A program made the translations under genes and the position numbers. Of a DNA stretch of 56,307 bases, positions 25,872 to 35,161 are shown piece by piece. The notes below the pieces were generated by a model. The model was not told the origin of the DNA. It did not search any database and saw nothing but the letters and a program-made list of their open reading frames with translations. Origin of the DNA: Christensenellaceae bacterium (GTDB taxonomy: Bacteria; Bacillota; Clostridia; Christensenellales; Aristaeellaceae); assembly GCA_012518615.1 (NCBI GenBank), contig JAAYRU010000039.1, forward strand, positions 1 through 56,307, in the 5' to 3' direction. Positions within the stretch are counted from its first letter, which is position 1. The number at the start of each line of letters is the position of its first letter.

Positions 25872-27548
25872 TTACTTCATTGCTGTAACACCAAGAATTT
25901 CCTCTGCTTCAGCGGGACCATATTTTATCATATGCTGAGCAATTTCATTGAGCAGTTCCTGGTTGGTGATATTACCTGTATGACCTTTGCGGGGGAAAGT
26001 GACGGAATAACCATCATAATATGGCTCTTTAGTTGTTTCCAGCCAGTCGCCCATTTTGTATTGGGAGAGGTTAAGGTAGTAGTTGTCCATATCTCCGCCG
26101 CGTAGATGTATCTTGCCAACAAGGGAAGGTCCGATTTCGGTCCATTTTTTCTGTAAAATTGCATTTAGGTCAAAATTATCTTTCCAATATGCAGCTACTT
26201 CGTGGTCAATTACGCCGGTTAAAGGATCCCATAAGCGTTTAGGATATCCATCTTCTCCTTTAGGTCCGTATACTGCTTCCCATATAGCCCACTGACCTAA
26301 GCTGATAGGATGCTCAACTCCACCGACGGCTGCCTCCCATAGGCACTCATCCTTGATAGTCCATTGTATATTACCATCTATACTACGGCAGGAGGGGCGC
26401 TCTACCTTATACCAATCTTGGTCAATATAATAGGCATTTTCATCTTCGTAAATGTTTACAATTTGGTGATAGTTAAAATCTAAAGAGTCGGCGCAGAGTG
26501 GCCAGGTGCCGCCAAAGAAATCAGGATAGAAAATCTGCATCGCTAGAGATTCCCAGCCGCCGGTCGAACCGCCAGCCAGAGCACGTGCCCAAGGTTCGGA
26601 TATAATTGAAAAATTGTTTTCCAGATAGGGGATTAGTTCTGTTACAATAGCATCGCCCCATGGTCCAAGGTTGGCTGAGTTTACTGAATAGCTGGTGTCA
26701 TAGAACATGTTAGCATCGCGGAATGTGATAACTATTATTTCCGGCGCGTCGCCACTGTCCCAGAAAGCGGTAAATTCTTCATAAGCCGGGCGACCAGTGC
26801 GACCGTAGTTAAGCGGAGCGTTGCCTGCAGGCCAATGTCCTTGATGGTATAGAACCGGATATTTCTTATTCTCATCATAGTTCTTAGGTAAAAGGACATT
26901 AGCGCCTATATACATATCTGTACCCCAAAAGGCGCTAAGAAGTTCGCTTTTTATCTTTACAAATTTTACTAGTTCTTTGTCTTGATAGTTGCCTTGCTGA
27001 GTAACCTGACCTTCTAAAAGCTCATAACCTAGGGGAATTTCTTGATCCAAAATAAAAGAAATTTCACCCTCTCCCAGAGTAAGAGTTTCTGCTTTTGAGT
27101 AAAGGTTGAAGGGATTTTTCGTAATATTACCACCGCCGCCATGGTCTGCCATGCCCCAAATTACAGAGCCATCTTGTAGATTAAACTGTGTATATTTTAC
27201 GAATAGAATCTGTGCTGCATATTCACCTTTTGGGATTTCATTCATCTGCATGGGCCAGCCATAGACTTCCGGATCGTCTGCTGAAAGTGTAATGCTATCT
27301 CCGGCTTTTAAGCCATAGACGGTTTTACCAAATACAGGGCAACCGGTTACATCTATGTTATTGTACACTAAACCATCTTCCGGCATTTCTTTATCAAAGA
27401 CAAAGAGTATTCGGCCATTTAATTCGCCTTCTACATTTTCAGGTATGCTTACCTTAACTGAGAAATTGTTCTGCGTTTCAGCTAGTATGATAGAGAAACA
27501 AGTTGTGCATAAACATGCAACGAGCAAAAAAGCCATCCACTTTTTCAT
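25872..27548 (-). CDS. Secreted alpha/beta-hydrolase esterase-like protein
   Basis: The 558 residues start with a signal peptide (MKKWMAFLLVACLCTTCFSI, cleavage probably after ILAE). An N-terminal beta-rich domain (about 30-200) is followed by an esterase-D-like alpha/beta hydrolase (about 205-545). The nucleophile elbow is GGSTGGW with S328. Likely acid and base lie in RGGDMDNYY and KGHTGN near the C-terminus. PVLYHQGHWP precedes the elbow as in enterochelin/feruloyl esterase relatives. The substrate is unknown. It stands alone on the minus strand upstream of the liv operon. Confidence 0.75.
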   Translation of the reverse strand: MKKWMAFLLVACLCTTCFSIILAETQNNFSVKVSIPENVEGELNGRILFVFDKEMPEDGLVYNNIDVTGCPVFGKTVYGLKAGDSITLSADDPEVYGWPMQMNEIPKGEYAAQILFVKYTQFNLQDGSVIWGMADHGGGGNITKNPFNLYSKAETLTLGEGEISFILDQEIPLGYELLEGQVTQQGNYQDKELVKFVKIKSELLSAFWGTDMYIGANVLLPKNYDENKKYPVLYHQGHWPAGNAPLNYGRTGRPAYEEFTAFWDSGDAPEIIVITFRDANMFYDTSYSVNSANLGPWGDAIVTELIPYLENNFSIISEPWARALAGGSTGGWESLAMQIFYPDFFGGTWPLCADSLDFNYHQIVNIYEDENAYYIDQDWYKVERPSCRSIDGNIQWTIKDECLWEAAVGGVEHPISLGQWAIWEAVYGPKGEDGYPKRLWDPLTGVIDHEVAAYWKDNFDLNAILQKKWTEIGPSLVGKIHLRGGDMDNYYLNLSQYKMGDWLETTKEPYYDGYSVTFPRKGHTGNITNQELLNEIAQHMIKYGPAEAEEILGVTAMK

Positions 27549-27821
27549 AATACCATCCTCCTTGTTGTTATTTAGCGCTTTTTATATAAGCGATGAAAGG
27601 ATAATAGCATTGTAAAACTTATTTGTCAAGCATAAATATTTGGATGATTGTATTATTATTCGCATAGTATTAAAAGAGATAACCTAATTAAAAGGAGGTG
27701 AAATTTTATAATATTTTGAAGAATCTACTTAATATATTAGTTTTAGATAAAATTTTCATAAATTTCCATTGTATTAGCAATATATGCTATAATATCTAAA
27801 AGATTCAGCGGGAGGAATGCA
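27549..27821. other. Divergent intergenic region with an orphan ribosome-site-like motif
   Basis: The gap separates two divergent genes. A perfect-looking AAAGGAGGTGA at 27691-27701 has no good start codon at normal distance; the nearest plausible frame begins at TTG 27716, 15 bases away, and gives a 27-residue peptide of no recognised kind. A TGC-TATAAT extended -10 element lies at 27785-27793 and probably drives the plus-strand gene at 27822. Confidence 0.4.
27785..27793 (+). promoter_or_regulatory. Extended -10 promoter of the macro-HD fusion gene
   Basis: TGCTATAAT (TGn plus a perfect -10) ends at 27793. No convincing -35 hexamer lies 17 bases upstream, as is usual for extended -10 promoters. 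The gene's ribosome site GGGAGGAA is at 27810-27817 and its ATG at 27822. Confidence 0.5.
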
Positions 27822-29948
27822 ATGAAAAACAATATAATTAGGATACATAACAATTTTAAGGATTGCTTGCACAACATAGAAGATGCCATAGCTACTATAT
27901 TTGATGATGATATTGGTATAACTCCGGAAAGCCTCAATGCTGTAATTGAAGCTATTCGTGAAGGTATCAATAACGGAGCTAAGTTTATAGTTCCTATTGA
28001 GAAACCAAATTACAAAAGGGGAAAAACAACTTCTGGGGGAATAAAGAATCGACAAATATTAGATATTTCCGAGCTTCCTGATGATTTTGCTTTTGATATT
28101 AAAATTTTGCAACTGGATGAAGATGCTTTTGCGTTTGCTGCTTTTACGAGTGAAGATGAGCTTGTGATGGCTGAAGAAATGTTTACCATTACTGTTGACA
28201 TTGAAAGCTATCTTGAAAAAGCTTGGATTGCACCTAATATATATGGAATAGTAATAAATCCTTGGCGGTCACGGTTCTTTTTACCAAATGAATTTATCGA
28301 AACGATTTTTGAGCAAAATATACCTGAGCTTAAGTATAACGAAATTACAATTGTTACAGATGATATTACCAAGCTTGATACAACTTGTATTGTAAATGCC
28401 GCAAATAATACCTTGCTTGGCGGTGGTGGCGTTGATGGTGCAATTCATAGCGGAGCAGGTCCTGAACTACTTTTAGAGTGCCAAGCTCTTGGAGGCTGTG
28501 AAACAGGTGAAGCAAAAATTACCAAGGGTTATAATCTTAAAGCTGATTATGTTATACATACTGTAGGTCCTGTGTATAGCGGAGCTGAAAACGATGCCAA
28601 AATGCTTCGCCACTGCTATTGGAACAGCTTAGAATTGGCTAGGGAAAATGATATATACAGCATTGCATTTCCTGCAATTTCAACCGGTGCATATGGTTAT
28701 CCTGTTAAAGAGGCAACGAAAATTGCGCTTAACGCTACATTTGATTGGATGGATGTTAATCTGTTTTACGGCATGGAAGTCACATTTGTATGTTTCAATG
28801 ATGAAACAGCTAAAGTATACAACGATACATTAAAAGCTATACATAAGAAAAGGGAAAAAACAAAATATCCTTCCAAAGTTAAATACGATGGAAGTGTAAT
28901 CAAGCGGGCAATGCAATTTGCTATTGATTGCCATGGCGATGATATGCGCAAGGGCGTTGAGCGTCCGTATATTACACAGCCAATGGAAACCATGCTTATA
29001 CTATCTCGTATGAATGCGGATTCTAACTTAATGGCAGCCGGTATATTGCATGATACAATTGGTCATAATGATATTAAGCTTATTGATATATATGAGCAGT
29101 TTGGTACAGATATAGCGGCTCTTGTAAACATGCATACAGAAAACAATAAAATAAGCTGGCTTAAACGTAAAATGTATAGTGTAGATATGTTGTACAGGAC
29201 AACAAAACGAGATATGTTGCTAAAACTTGCAAGTGAGCTTGCTAATTTAAGAGAGATATATTCTGATTATAAGCAAGTTGGAGATGAAGTATGGAACCGC
29301 TTTGATGTGCCAAGAGAGAGTTTAGCATGGTATTATAGCAAATTGATTGTAGCGCTATCGGATATGCAAGAGGAGATTGAAACAAGGTATGTTTTTTGGG
29401 AAATGCTGGATTTATTTAAAGAGCTTTTTGTGATCTATTATGTGGATGAAGCAAAAGGAATTCTCTATGAGTATGCCCTCAATGGCACTACAAGAATTTT
29501 CTTAAAGAGCGAACCACGATGGCTGGATTTTTATGACGATATTCCTGACGATGCCAAGCCTATATCGTTTAAAACAGCTAATAACTTTGAGGATAATTGG
29601 AACAAACCTCTTTGGGATAAAGTTGATAAGGATTTGGAAGATGGGCAATACAAACTTTTTTCTTCTGATATAAGAAGCTTCTCTATTGAAATCAAAGATA
29701 AACAACTAAGCTTTTTTGATTATGGCTATAGGCTAAATAATAGAAACAACAAGGTTAAGACCAACATTAAAATGACTCTTGATAAGGCGGAAACTGCTAG
29801 GTTCTTACTAGAACTTAGGAATATATACGGTATAAATATGAAGCTTGGAACAATCTTCAAAAAAGAGTACGGTACAGAAGATGGATATACGGCATTTGTT
29901 GATTTCTGCGACGATAATTACATTGAAGGTGATATTATCTCAATATAA
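27822..29948 (+). CDS. Fusion of SseB-like, macro (ADP-ribose) and SpoT/MESH1-like HD domains
   Basis: The 708 residues form at least four parts. Residues 20-170 resemble SseB N-terminal domains (NGAKFIVPIE, FAAFTSEDEL, GIVINPW). Residues 172-340 are a macro domain with IVNAANNTLLGGGGVDGAIHSGAG and FPAISTGAYGYP, as in ADP-ribosyl or O-acetyl-ADP-ribose hydrolases of the MacroD type. Residues 357-500 resemble the (p)ppGpp hydrolase HD domain: H371, ILHD with H410-D411, FGTDIAALV and KLASELANLRE. Two hallmark sites are changed: the ED after HDT is GH (414-415), and the metal-binding D of KLADR is S471. The last 150 residues are unrecognised. It stands alone with its own promoter. A role in ADP-ribose or nucleotide-signal turnover is inference. 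Confidence 0.72.
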   Translation: MKNNIIRIHNNFKDCLHNIEDAIATIFDDDIGITPESLNAVIEAIREGINNGAKFIVPIEKPNYKRGKTTSGGIKNRQILDISELPDDFAFDIKILQLDEDAFAFAAFTSEDELVMAEEMFTITVDIESYLEKAWIAPNIYGIVINPWRSRFFLPNEFIETIFEQNIPELKYNEITIVTDDITKLDTTCIVNAANNTLLGGGGVDGAIHSGAGPELLLECQALGGCETGEAKITKGYNLKADYVIHTVGPVYSGAENDAKMLRHCYWNSLELARENDIYSIAFPAISTGAYGYPVKEATKIALNATFDWMDVNLFYGMEVTFVCFNDETAKVYNDTLKAIHKKREKTKYPSKVKYDGSVIKRAMQFAIDCHGDDMRKGVERPYITQPMETMLILSRMNADSNLMAAGILHDTIGHNDIKLIDIYEQFGTDIAALVNMHTENNKISWLKRKMYSVDMLYRTTKRDMLLKLASELANLREIYSDYKQVGDEVWNRFDVPRESLAWYYSKLIVALSDMQEEIETRYVFWEMLDLFKELFVIYYVDEAKGILYEYALNGTTRIFLKSEPRWLDFYDDIPDDAKPISFKTANNFEDNWNKPLWDKVDKDLEDGQYKLFSSDIRSFSIEIKDKQLSFFDYGYRLNNRNNKVKTNIKMTLDKAETARFLLELRNIYGINMKLGTIFKKEYGTEDGYTAFVDFCDDNYIEGDIISI

Positions 29949-29982
29949 TTAAATACTTCTAATGCAAAAAATGAGCTAAAAT

Positions 29983-30840
29983 CTAATTGATATCATAAAA
30001 AATCATGTTATCCGGAATGTTTTTTACGCCCTCTCGCCATTCGTTTAAAAATGCTTGGGGGCTTTTATGCCTTAAATTTGGATTATTGTTTAGTGCTTTT
30101 ATTACTGTATTGTATAGCTCTTTGCTGCTTTCCCAGTCTGCAATGTTATTTGTACTGCGGTTTCCAAGCAGTGTCATAGCAAGAGCGCCCATTATATATG
30201 TGTTTACTTTTTCACCGAGGACTGTGTTTTTGTTATACGCTTCAGGGGGAAGATATAATGCAGAGCCTGAAAGGCGGGCAGCAGCATTATCAAATGGCAT
30301 AGGAACGAAGCTATTTACACTAGTTAGTGTTAAAGAATATTCTAACGGATTAACTAATAGACTTTTGTCGGTAATACCAGAACATATAAGGTCAAAACCA
30401 GATGCTAATTTAATAAAATCAAAAATGCTATCAAGCATTGAGTATCGGTAGTATATAGGTATGTTCTTAAGCGTTTTTTTGTATTCTAAAAGCGGACCAA
30501 TAGGGAAACCCTCTATAAAATCAAACAGGAGCATAATGCCATTTTGAAGTTCAAAGTGGTATCGCAAATTCACAAGAGATTTGTGCTTAAGTTTTTCGTA
30601 AAGGGGAATGACATTTTGTAATCTCTGTATAGCATTTTCTGTTGTGCCTATATAGTTTTTGGTTTGAGCGCCTGCATATTTAAGAAACAATTTCTCGTTG
30701 TTTTTCTTTACACCAAAACAAAGGTTGCCGGAAATTAAATCATCATGTACGGCAAAAACCTCATCAAAGCTGTTTAGAAAGCTTAAATCATGCGGTGATT
30801 TAAGCTGAATATTATGCCCAGAAACAGTGTATGTGTACAT
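29983..30840 (-). CDS. Degenerate protein-kinase-like protein (pseudokinase candidate)
   Basis: The 285 residues resemble a Ser/Thr kinase fold. A lysine strand (EKLFLKYAGA), a hinge-like FDFIEGFPIGPLL, a YLPPEAY segment resembling the APE motif and a MGALAMTLLGN helix are visible. The catalytic loop expected as HRDxxxxN reads ITDKSLLVN, and DFG is replaced by VNSF, so catalysis is doubtful. The glycine-rich loop is also poor. It is 15 bases downstream of the aspartokinase gene on the same strand and is probably co-transcribed. Another reading is an atypical aminoglycoside-phosphotransferase-like fold. Confidence 0.55.
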   Translation of the reverse strand: MYTYTVSGHNIQLKSPHDLSFLNSFDEVFAVHDDLISGNLCFGVKKNNEKLFLKYAGAQTKNYIGTTENAIQRLQNVIPLYEKLKHKSLVNLRYHFELQNGIMLLFDFIEGFPIGPLLEYKKTLKNIPIYYRYSMLDSIFDFIKLASGFDLICSGITDKSLLVNPLEYSLTLTSVNSFVPMPFDNAAARLSGSALYLPPEAYNKNTVLGEKVNTYIMGALAMTLLGNRSTNNIADWESSKELYNTVIKALNNNPNLRHKSPQAFLNEWREGVKNIPDNMIFYDIN

Positions 30841-30855
30841 AAAAGAACTATATTA

Positions 30856-32184
30856 TTAATCGCGTATAAAGGTATCGTATATGCTGCGTATTGAAGTTTC
30901 AAGGTAATCTTCATCTATGCCTATTATTACACAAAGTTCACTCGGCGCAAATATGATAGTTTTTATTATTATACCTTGCTCTGCAAGAGCAGTAAAAAGC
31001 CTAGCTGCTATGCCTATTTTTTTAGACATTCCATTGCCCACAACTGCAACCATGGCAAGTTTATCTGTAAAAGTTATGCCATCAGGATTGACTGCAGATT
31101 CTATTTCTGCTTCAAGTTCATCTTTGCACTTAAGCAGTGAGTCGGTAGAAACAATTATGCTCATAGTATCAATCCCTGTGGGAAGATGGTCAAATGTGAG
31201 CTTATGTTTTTCTAGAACCTGTAATACTTTTCTGCCGAAACCAAGTTCTGAGTTCATACGGAGCTTTTCTATAGTTATTGCTGTGAACCCTTTTTTACCC
31301 GCAATACCCGTAACTAGTGGCAAATGCGCTTTATGCTGGGGAAGATAGTGTATAAGTGTTCCGGGGTGCAAAGGGTCATTTGTGTTAAGTATTTGAGTTG
31401 GTATACCAGAATCTCTAACAGGAAATACAGAATCCTCATGCAATACAGTAGCCCCCATGTAGGATAATTCCCTTAACTCTTTATATGTAAGCTGTTGTAT
31501 ATACTTAGAATCTGGAACTATTCTTGGGTCTGCAGCGCGGAAGCCGGATATATCAGTCCAATTTTCGTATATATCCGCATTGATGCTCCTTGCGATAAGT
31601 GCTGCAGTTATGTCGCTCCCGCCTCGTGAAAACACATGATAATTACCTTTTGAGTCAATTCCATAAAACCCCGGAATTACACATTTATCAAGGTCTGCCA
31701 AATGACACTTAATTTGCTCATGAGTTTTGGATTGGTTAAGCCTGCCATCATCATTAAAGTGGATAATATTTTTAGCGTCTAAAAATGGAAGTGAAAGATA
31801 CTCGGACAATAAAATAGCGTTTATATATTCACCTCTACTTGCTGCATAATCCCTAGAAGATTTGTTTTGTATGTTTTGCTCTATTATATCAAGCTCATCT
31901 TCTATACAAGCGGTGTCTATATCAAGCTCTGTGGCGATATCAAAATAGCGATTTCTAATTTTGTCAAATTGCGCTCTGATATTCAGCTCTTTATGTGCTA
32001 AACTAAAGCAACTGATAAGCATATCAGTAACCTTTTCATCGCTGGGATAGCGCTTGCCTGGTGCGCTTGGAACTATATACTTCCTTGAGGGGTCTGCCTC
32101 AATTATTTTTTTAACTTTCCTAAATTGTTCCGCATCAGCCAGAGATGTACCGCCAAACTTTGCAACCTTCAAACAAGTCACCAA
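30856..32184 (-). CDS. Aspartate kinase
   Basis: The 442 residues have KFGGTS at 9-14, an amino-acid-kinase domain (about 1-285) with SRGGSDITAALIA and WTDISGFRAADPRIV, and two C-terminal ACT regions (about 300-440) with the allosteric GFGRKVLQVLEKHKLTFDHLPTG part. It phosphorylates aspartate for lysine, threonine and methionine synthesis. The start is uncertain: TTG 32184, GTG 32181 or TTG 32172 (giving MKVAKFGGTS) all fit the frame. A strong promoter with a palindrome lies just upstream. No other gene of the pathway is adjacent. Confidence 0.9.
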   Translation of the reverse strand: MVTCLKVAKFGGTSLADAEQFRKVKKIIEADPSRKYIVPSAPGKRYPSDEKVTDMLISCFSLAHKELNIRAQFDKIRNRYFDIATELDIDTACIEDELDIIEQNIQNKSSRDYAASRGEYINAILLSEYLSLPFLDAKNIIHFNDDGRLNQSKTHEQIKCHLADLDKCVIPGFYGIDSKGNYHVFSRGGSDITAALIARSINADIYENWTDISGFRAADPRIVPDSKYIQQLTYKELRELSYMGATVLHEDSVFPVRDSGIPTQILNTNDPLHPGTLIHYLPQHKAHLPLVTGIAGKKGFTAITIEKLRMNSELGFGRKVLQVLEKHKLTFDHLPTGIDTMSIIVSTDSLLKCKDELEAEIESAVNPDGITFTDKLAMVAVVGNGMSKKIGIAARLFTALAEQGIIIKTIIFAPSELCVIIGIDEDYLETSIRSIYDTFIRD

Positions 32185-32199
32185 CCTTTCTTTTCGGAT

Positions 32200-32230
32200 A
32201 TTCTATACATTGACAATGAAGCTGTCAATG
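32200..32230 (-). promoter_or_regulatory. Aspartokinase promoter overlapped by a palindromic operator candidate
   Basis: On the minus strand a perfect TTGACA (32228-32223), a 17-base spacer and TAGAAT (32205-32200) precede the gene. An exact 8-bp inverted repeat cattgaca-N7-tgtcaatg (32208-32230) covers the -35 box and most of the spacer. That position would let a dimeric repressor block polymerase. The predicted leader is too short for a lysine riboswitch. Confidence 0.65.
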
Positions 32231-32275
32231 CCTAAAAGTTTATTTGTTGTTAAATCTTTAAGAAAAACTTGCTGC

Positions 32276-32335
32276 AATAATAAAAAGCTCCTTTATATAA
32301 TACTCAGCTTGTTTGCTATTAATTACAAAAGGAGC
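32276..32335 (-). terminator. Terminator after the malic enzyme gene
   Basis: On the minus strand gctccttt (32335-32328) pairs with aaaggagc (32294-32287) across a long loop and is followed by TTTTTATTATT. It lies 38 bases past the malic enzyme stop and separates that gene from the aspartokinase promoter. Confidence 0.6.
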
Positions 32336-32372
32336 GTATAGCTTTAAAACGGCAAATAGCCTATAAGTTAAA

Positions 32373-33554
32373 CTATCTTGTTACTTTAGTTTCTATTGCA
32401 GCTTTTGCAACTGCTTTGGCAACAGAGGAAGCAACGCGCGTATTGAAAGGCAGAGGGATTACATAATCCTTGTTCAATTCATCTTCAGTTATTGTGGATG
32501 CAATTGCATAGGTCGCAGCCATGCACATTTCATCATTAATTTCTGTGGCATTTACATCAAGCGCCCCTCGGAATATGCCGGGGAAAGCAAGCACATTGTT
32601 TATTTGATTAGGGAAATCGCTTCTGCCTGTACCTACAATATAGGCGCCTGCTTCAAACGCTTCATCGGGGAATATTTCAGGTACAGGGTTTGCCATTGGG
32701 AAAAGTATAGAGCCCTTATTCATACTGTGTACCATGTCTTTGTTCACTGTCTCAGCGCTGGAAACGCCCATGAACACATCAGCGGCTCTCATAGCTTCTT
32801 CCAATTTGCCTTTCTGCATATCGTGGTTAGTTACATTAGCGATTTCTTCTTTTGCGGGGTTGTTTCCTTCTCTGCCTCTATATATAATTCCGCTTCTATC
32901 TGCTAGTATTATATTTTCGGCGCCCATAGCAAGCAAATGCTTTGCGATTGCAATTCCAGCAGCGCCTGCGCCGTTGATGACTATTTTAACTTCAGATAGT
33001 TTTTTGTTAACAACTTTCAATGCGTTTATAAGGGCTGCACCCGCTACTATTGCTGTACCATGCTGGTCATCATGGAAAACCGGTATTTGAAGCCTTTCTT
33101 TAAGCTTGCGCTCAACTTCAAAGCAGCGTGGTGCGGCTATATCTTCAAGGTTAATTCCGCCGAAGCTGTCGGCAATAAGAGAAACTGTTTCAACAAGAGT
33201 GTCCGTATCCTGAGAATTTATGCATATAGGGAAGGCATCAACATCCGCAAAGGTTTTAAAAAGGGCACATTTGCCTTCCATAACAGGCATTGCGGCTTTT
33301 GCGCCTATGTTTCCAAGACCCAGTACTGCGCTGCCGTCTGTGATTACCGCAACCAGATTGCTACGCCTTGTAAGCGAAAAGGATTTATCTGGCTCATCTT
33401 TTATAGCAAGGCACGGTGCTGCAACACCCGGCGAATAGGCGATAGCAAGATCATCTTTACTTGTTATTGAAGCCCTTGAAATAACCTCGATTTTGCCTTT
33501 CCATTGCTCGTGCATTTTAAGTGCTTTTTCTTGTATATCCACTTTTACCTCCAA
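32373..33554 (-). CDS. NAD(P)-dependent malic enzyme
   Basis: The 393 residues are the short bacterial malic enzyme form without a C-terminal phosphotransacetylase domain. Visible features are AYSPGVAAPCLAI, the TDGSAVLGLGNIGAKAAMPV block, DVDAFPI, FHDDQHGTA and the nucleotide-binding GAGAAGIAIAKHLLAMG. It oxidatively decarboxylates malate to pyruvate. GGAGG precedes the ATG. It lies 85 bases downstream of serS and ends at its own terminator, so it may be read from its own promoter or from serS. Confidence 0.92.
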   Translation of the reverse strand: MEVKVDIQEKALKMHEQWKGKIEVISRASITSKDDLAIAYSPGVAAPCLAIKDEPDKSFSLTRRSNLVAVITDGSAVLGLGNIGAKAAMPVMEGKCALFKTFADVDAFPICINSQDTDTLVETVSLIADSFGGINLEDIAAPRCFEVERKLKERLQIPVFHDDQHGTAIVAGAALINALKVVNKKLSEVKIVINGAGAAGIAIAKHLLAMGAENIILADRSGIIYRGREGNNPAKEEIANVTNHDMQKGKLEEAMRAADVFMGVSSAETVNKDMVHSMNKGSILFPMANPVPEIFPDEAFEAGAYIVGTGRSDFPNQINNVLAFPGIFRGALDVNATEINDEMCMAATYAIASTITEDELNKDYVIPLPFNTRVASSVAKAVAKAAIETKVTR

Positions 33555-33639
33555 AAGTATTCATTTGTTGAATGCTATCATATTTTTGTTTTTAATGTCA
33601 ATAAAATTAAAGTGCTTTCCTTCTAGTTAACTTAAGGTT

Positions 33640-34929
33640 TTATTGTTTCTTTACAATTACGGTCATTCCGCCCATATAAGAGGAGAGCGCCTTAGGTATA
33701 AGAACAGAGCCATCTTCCTGAAGGTTATTCTCAAGGAATGCTATAAGCATACGAGGCGGCGCAACAACGGTGTTGTTTAAGGTGTGGGGGAAATATCTTT
33801 TGCCATCCTCAGTTTTAACCCTTATAGATAGGCGTCGAGCCTGCGCATCGCCTAGGTTAGAGCAGCTGCCAACCTCAAAATATTTCTGTTGGCGGGGGCT
33901 CCATGCCTCAACATCACAGGATTTAACTTTTAAATCCGCCAAATCGCCGCTGCAGCATTCAAGCGTACGCACAGGGATATCTAGGGTACGGAAAAAATCA
34001 ACAGCATTTTGCCAGAGCTGGTCATACCAGTACATGCTGTCTTCTGGTTTACACACAACAACCATTTCCTGCTTTTCAAATTGATGTATACGGTATACGC
34101 CTCTTTCTTCGATACCGTGTGCACCAACTTCCTTTCTAAAACAGGGCGAATAGCTGGTAAGGGTTTTAGGAAGGCTTTCTTCATCCAGTATACTGTCTAT
34201 GAACATACCTATCATGCTGTGTTCGCTAGTGCCTATCAGGTACAGATCCTCACCCTCTATTTTGTACATCATATTTTCCATTTCTTCAAAGCTCATAACG
34301 CCGGTAACGACGCTGCTTCGAATCATAAATGGGGGAATATAATAAGTGAAACCTCTATCTATCATAAAATCTCTAGCGTAACTAAGTATAGCTGAGTGAA
34401 GCCGTGCAATATCGCCCTTTAGATAATAGAAACCTGAGCCACTGGTGTTTCTGGCGCTATCAAGGTCTATACCATCAAAGGATTCCATTATATCTATGTG
34501 ATAGGGGACTTCATAGTCCGGAACGAAATTATCACCAAAGCGTTCAACTTCAACATTTTCGCTGTCATCTTTGCCAAGTGGAACGGAAGGGTCAATAATT
34601 TGCGGTATACGCATCATTCTGTCTTTAATTTTTTCAGCTAATTCTTTTTCAAGCTGTTCAATTTCGGCAAGCTCATCTTGCATGGATTTTACTTCTTCAC
34701 GGATTTGAGCTGCCTTTTCTCTTTCGCCCTTAGCTAGAAGACCGCCTATCTCTTTACTTAAAGAGTTTCTTTGGCTGCGAAGATAGTCGGCTCTTTGTAT
34801 TGCCTGGCGGTTTTGTATATCCAATTCCGCTGTTTCATCGACAAGATAAATTTTGTCTTCTTGAAACTTCTTACGCATGTTTTCCTTTACCAGTTCGGGG
34901 TTGTTCCTAATCAATTGAATGTCTATCAT
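33640..34929 (-). CDS. serS: Seryl-tRNA synthetase
   Basis: The 429 residues have the N-terminal coiled-coil tRNA-binding arm (about 1-110, LRSQRNSLSKEIGGLL) and a class II catalytic core. Motif 2 is FRKEVGAHGIEERGVYRIHQFEK and motif 3 is NTVVAPPRMLIAFLENN. It charges tRNA-Ser. The ATG follows TAGGAGGT. Expression is expected to be controlled by the T-box leader directly upstream. Confidence 0.96.
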   Translation of the reverse strand: MIDIQLIRNNPELVKENMRKKFQEDKIYLVDETAELDIQNRQAIQRADYLRSQRNSLSKEIGGLLAKGEREKAAQIREEVKSMQDELAEIEQLEKELAEKIKDRMMRIPQIIDPSVPLGKDDSENVEVERFGDNFVPDYEVPYHIDIMESFDGIDLDSARNTSGSGFYYLKGDIARLHSAILSYARDFMIDRGFTYYIPPFMIRSSVVTGVMSFEEMENMMYKIEGEDLYLIGTSEHSMIGMFIDSILDEESLPKTLTSYSPCFRKEVGAHGIEERGVYRIHQFEKQEMVVVCKPEDSMYWYDQLWQNAVDFFRTLDIPVRTLECCSGDLADLKVKSCDVEAWSPRQQKYFEVGSCSNLGDAQARRLSIRVKTEDGKRYFPHTLNNTVVAPPRMLIAFLENNLQEDGSVLIPKALSSYMGGMTVIVKKQ

Positions 34930-34940
34930 AATACCTCCTA

Positions 34941-35160
34941 AAATAAAAGAACACTCTATCCGTATGGGACGAAGTGTTCCGCGTTGCCACCCAAATTGCT
35001 GATATACTCAGCCTCTTTAAGCAGTGTAAGGGTTGCTAACCCTCTGGCTCTTCGCCGAACATGCTAGGGGAGTGGAAAGTTGTTTATTACCCGCCGAGTT
35101 GCACCATACCCCGGCTCTCTTTAGGGATAAAAGGCATTTTCTCCCTTAACCGCATGTAGG
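34941..35160 (-). promoter_or_regulatory. T-box leader of serS
   Basis: The leader RNA carries the T-box core GGGTGGCAACGCGG (complement at 34979-34992). Directly after it comes a terminator hairpin gaacact / agtgttc (34979-34973 and 34955-34949) followed by TTTTATTTT. Upstream there is room for stem I and other T-box stems, with several GC-rich helices. Uncharged tRNA pairing with the T-box would prevent the terminator and turn serS on. I could not assign the serine specifier codon with certainty. Confidence 0.88.
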
Positions 35161-35161
35161 G

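Noticed and set aside
32185-32280. Lysine riboswitch before aspartokinase
   Set aside because: The near-consensus promoter leaves a leader of only about 10-15 bases, far too short for the lysine aptamer.
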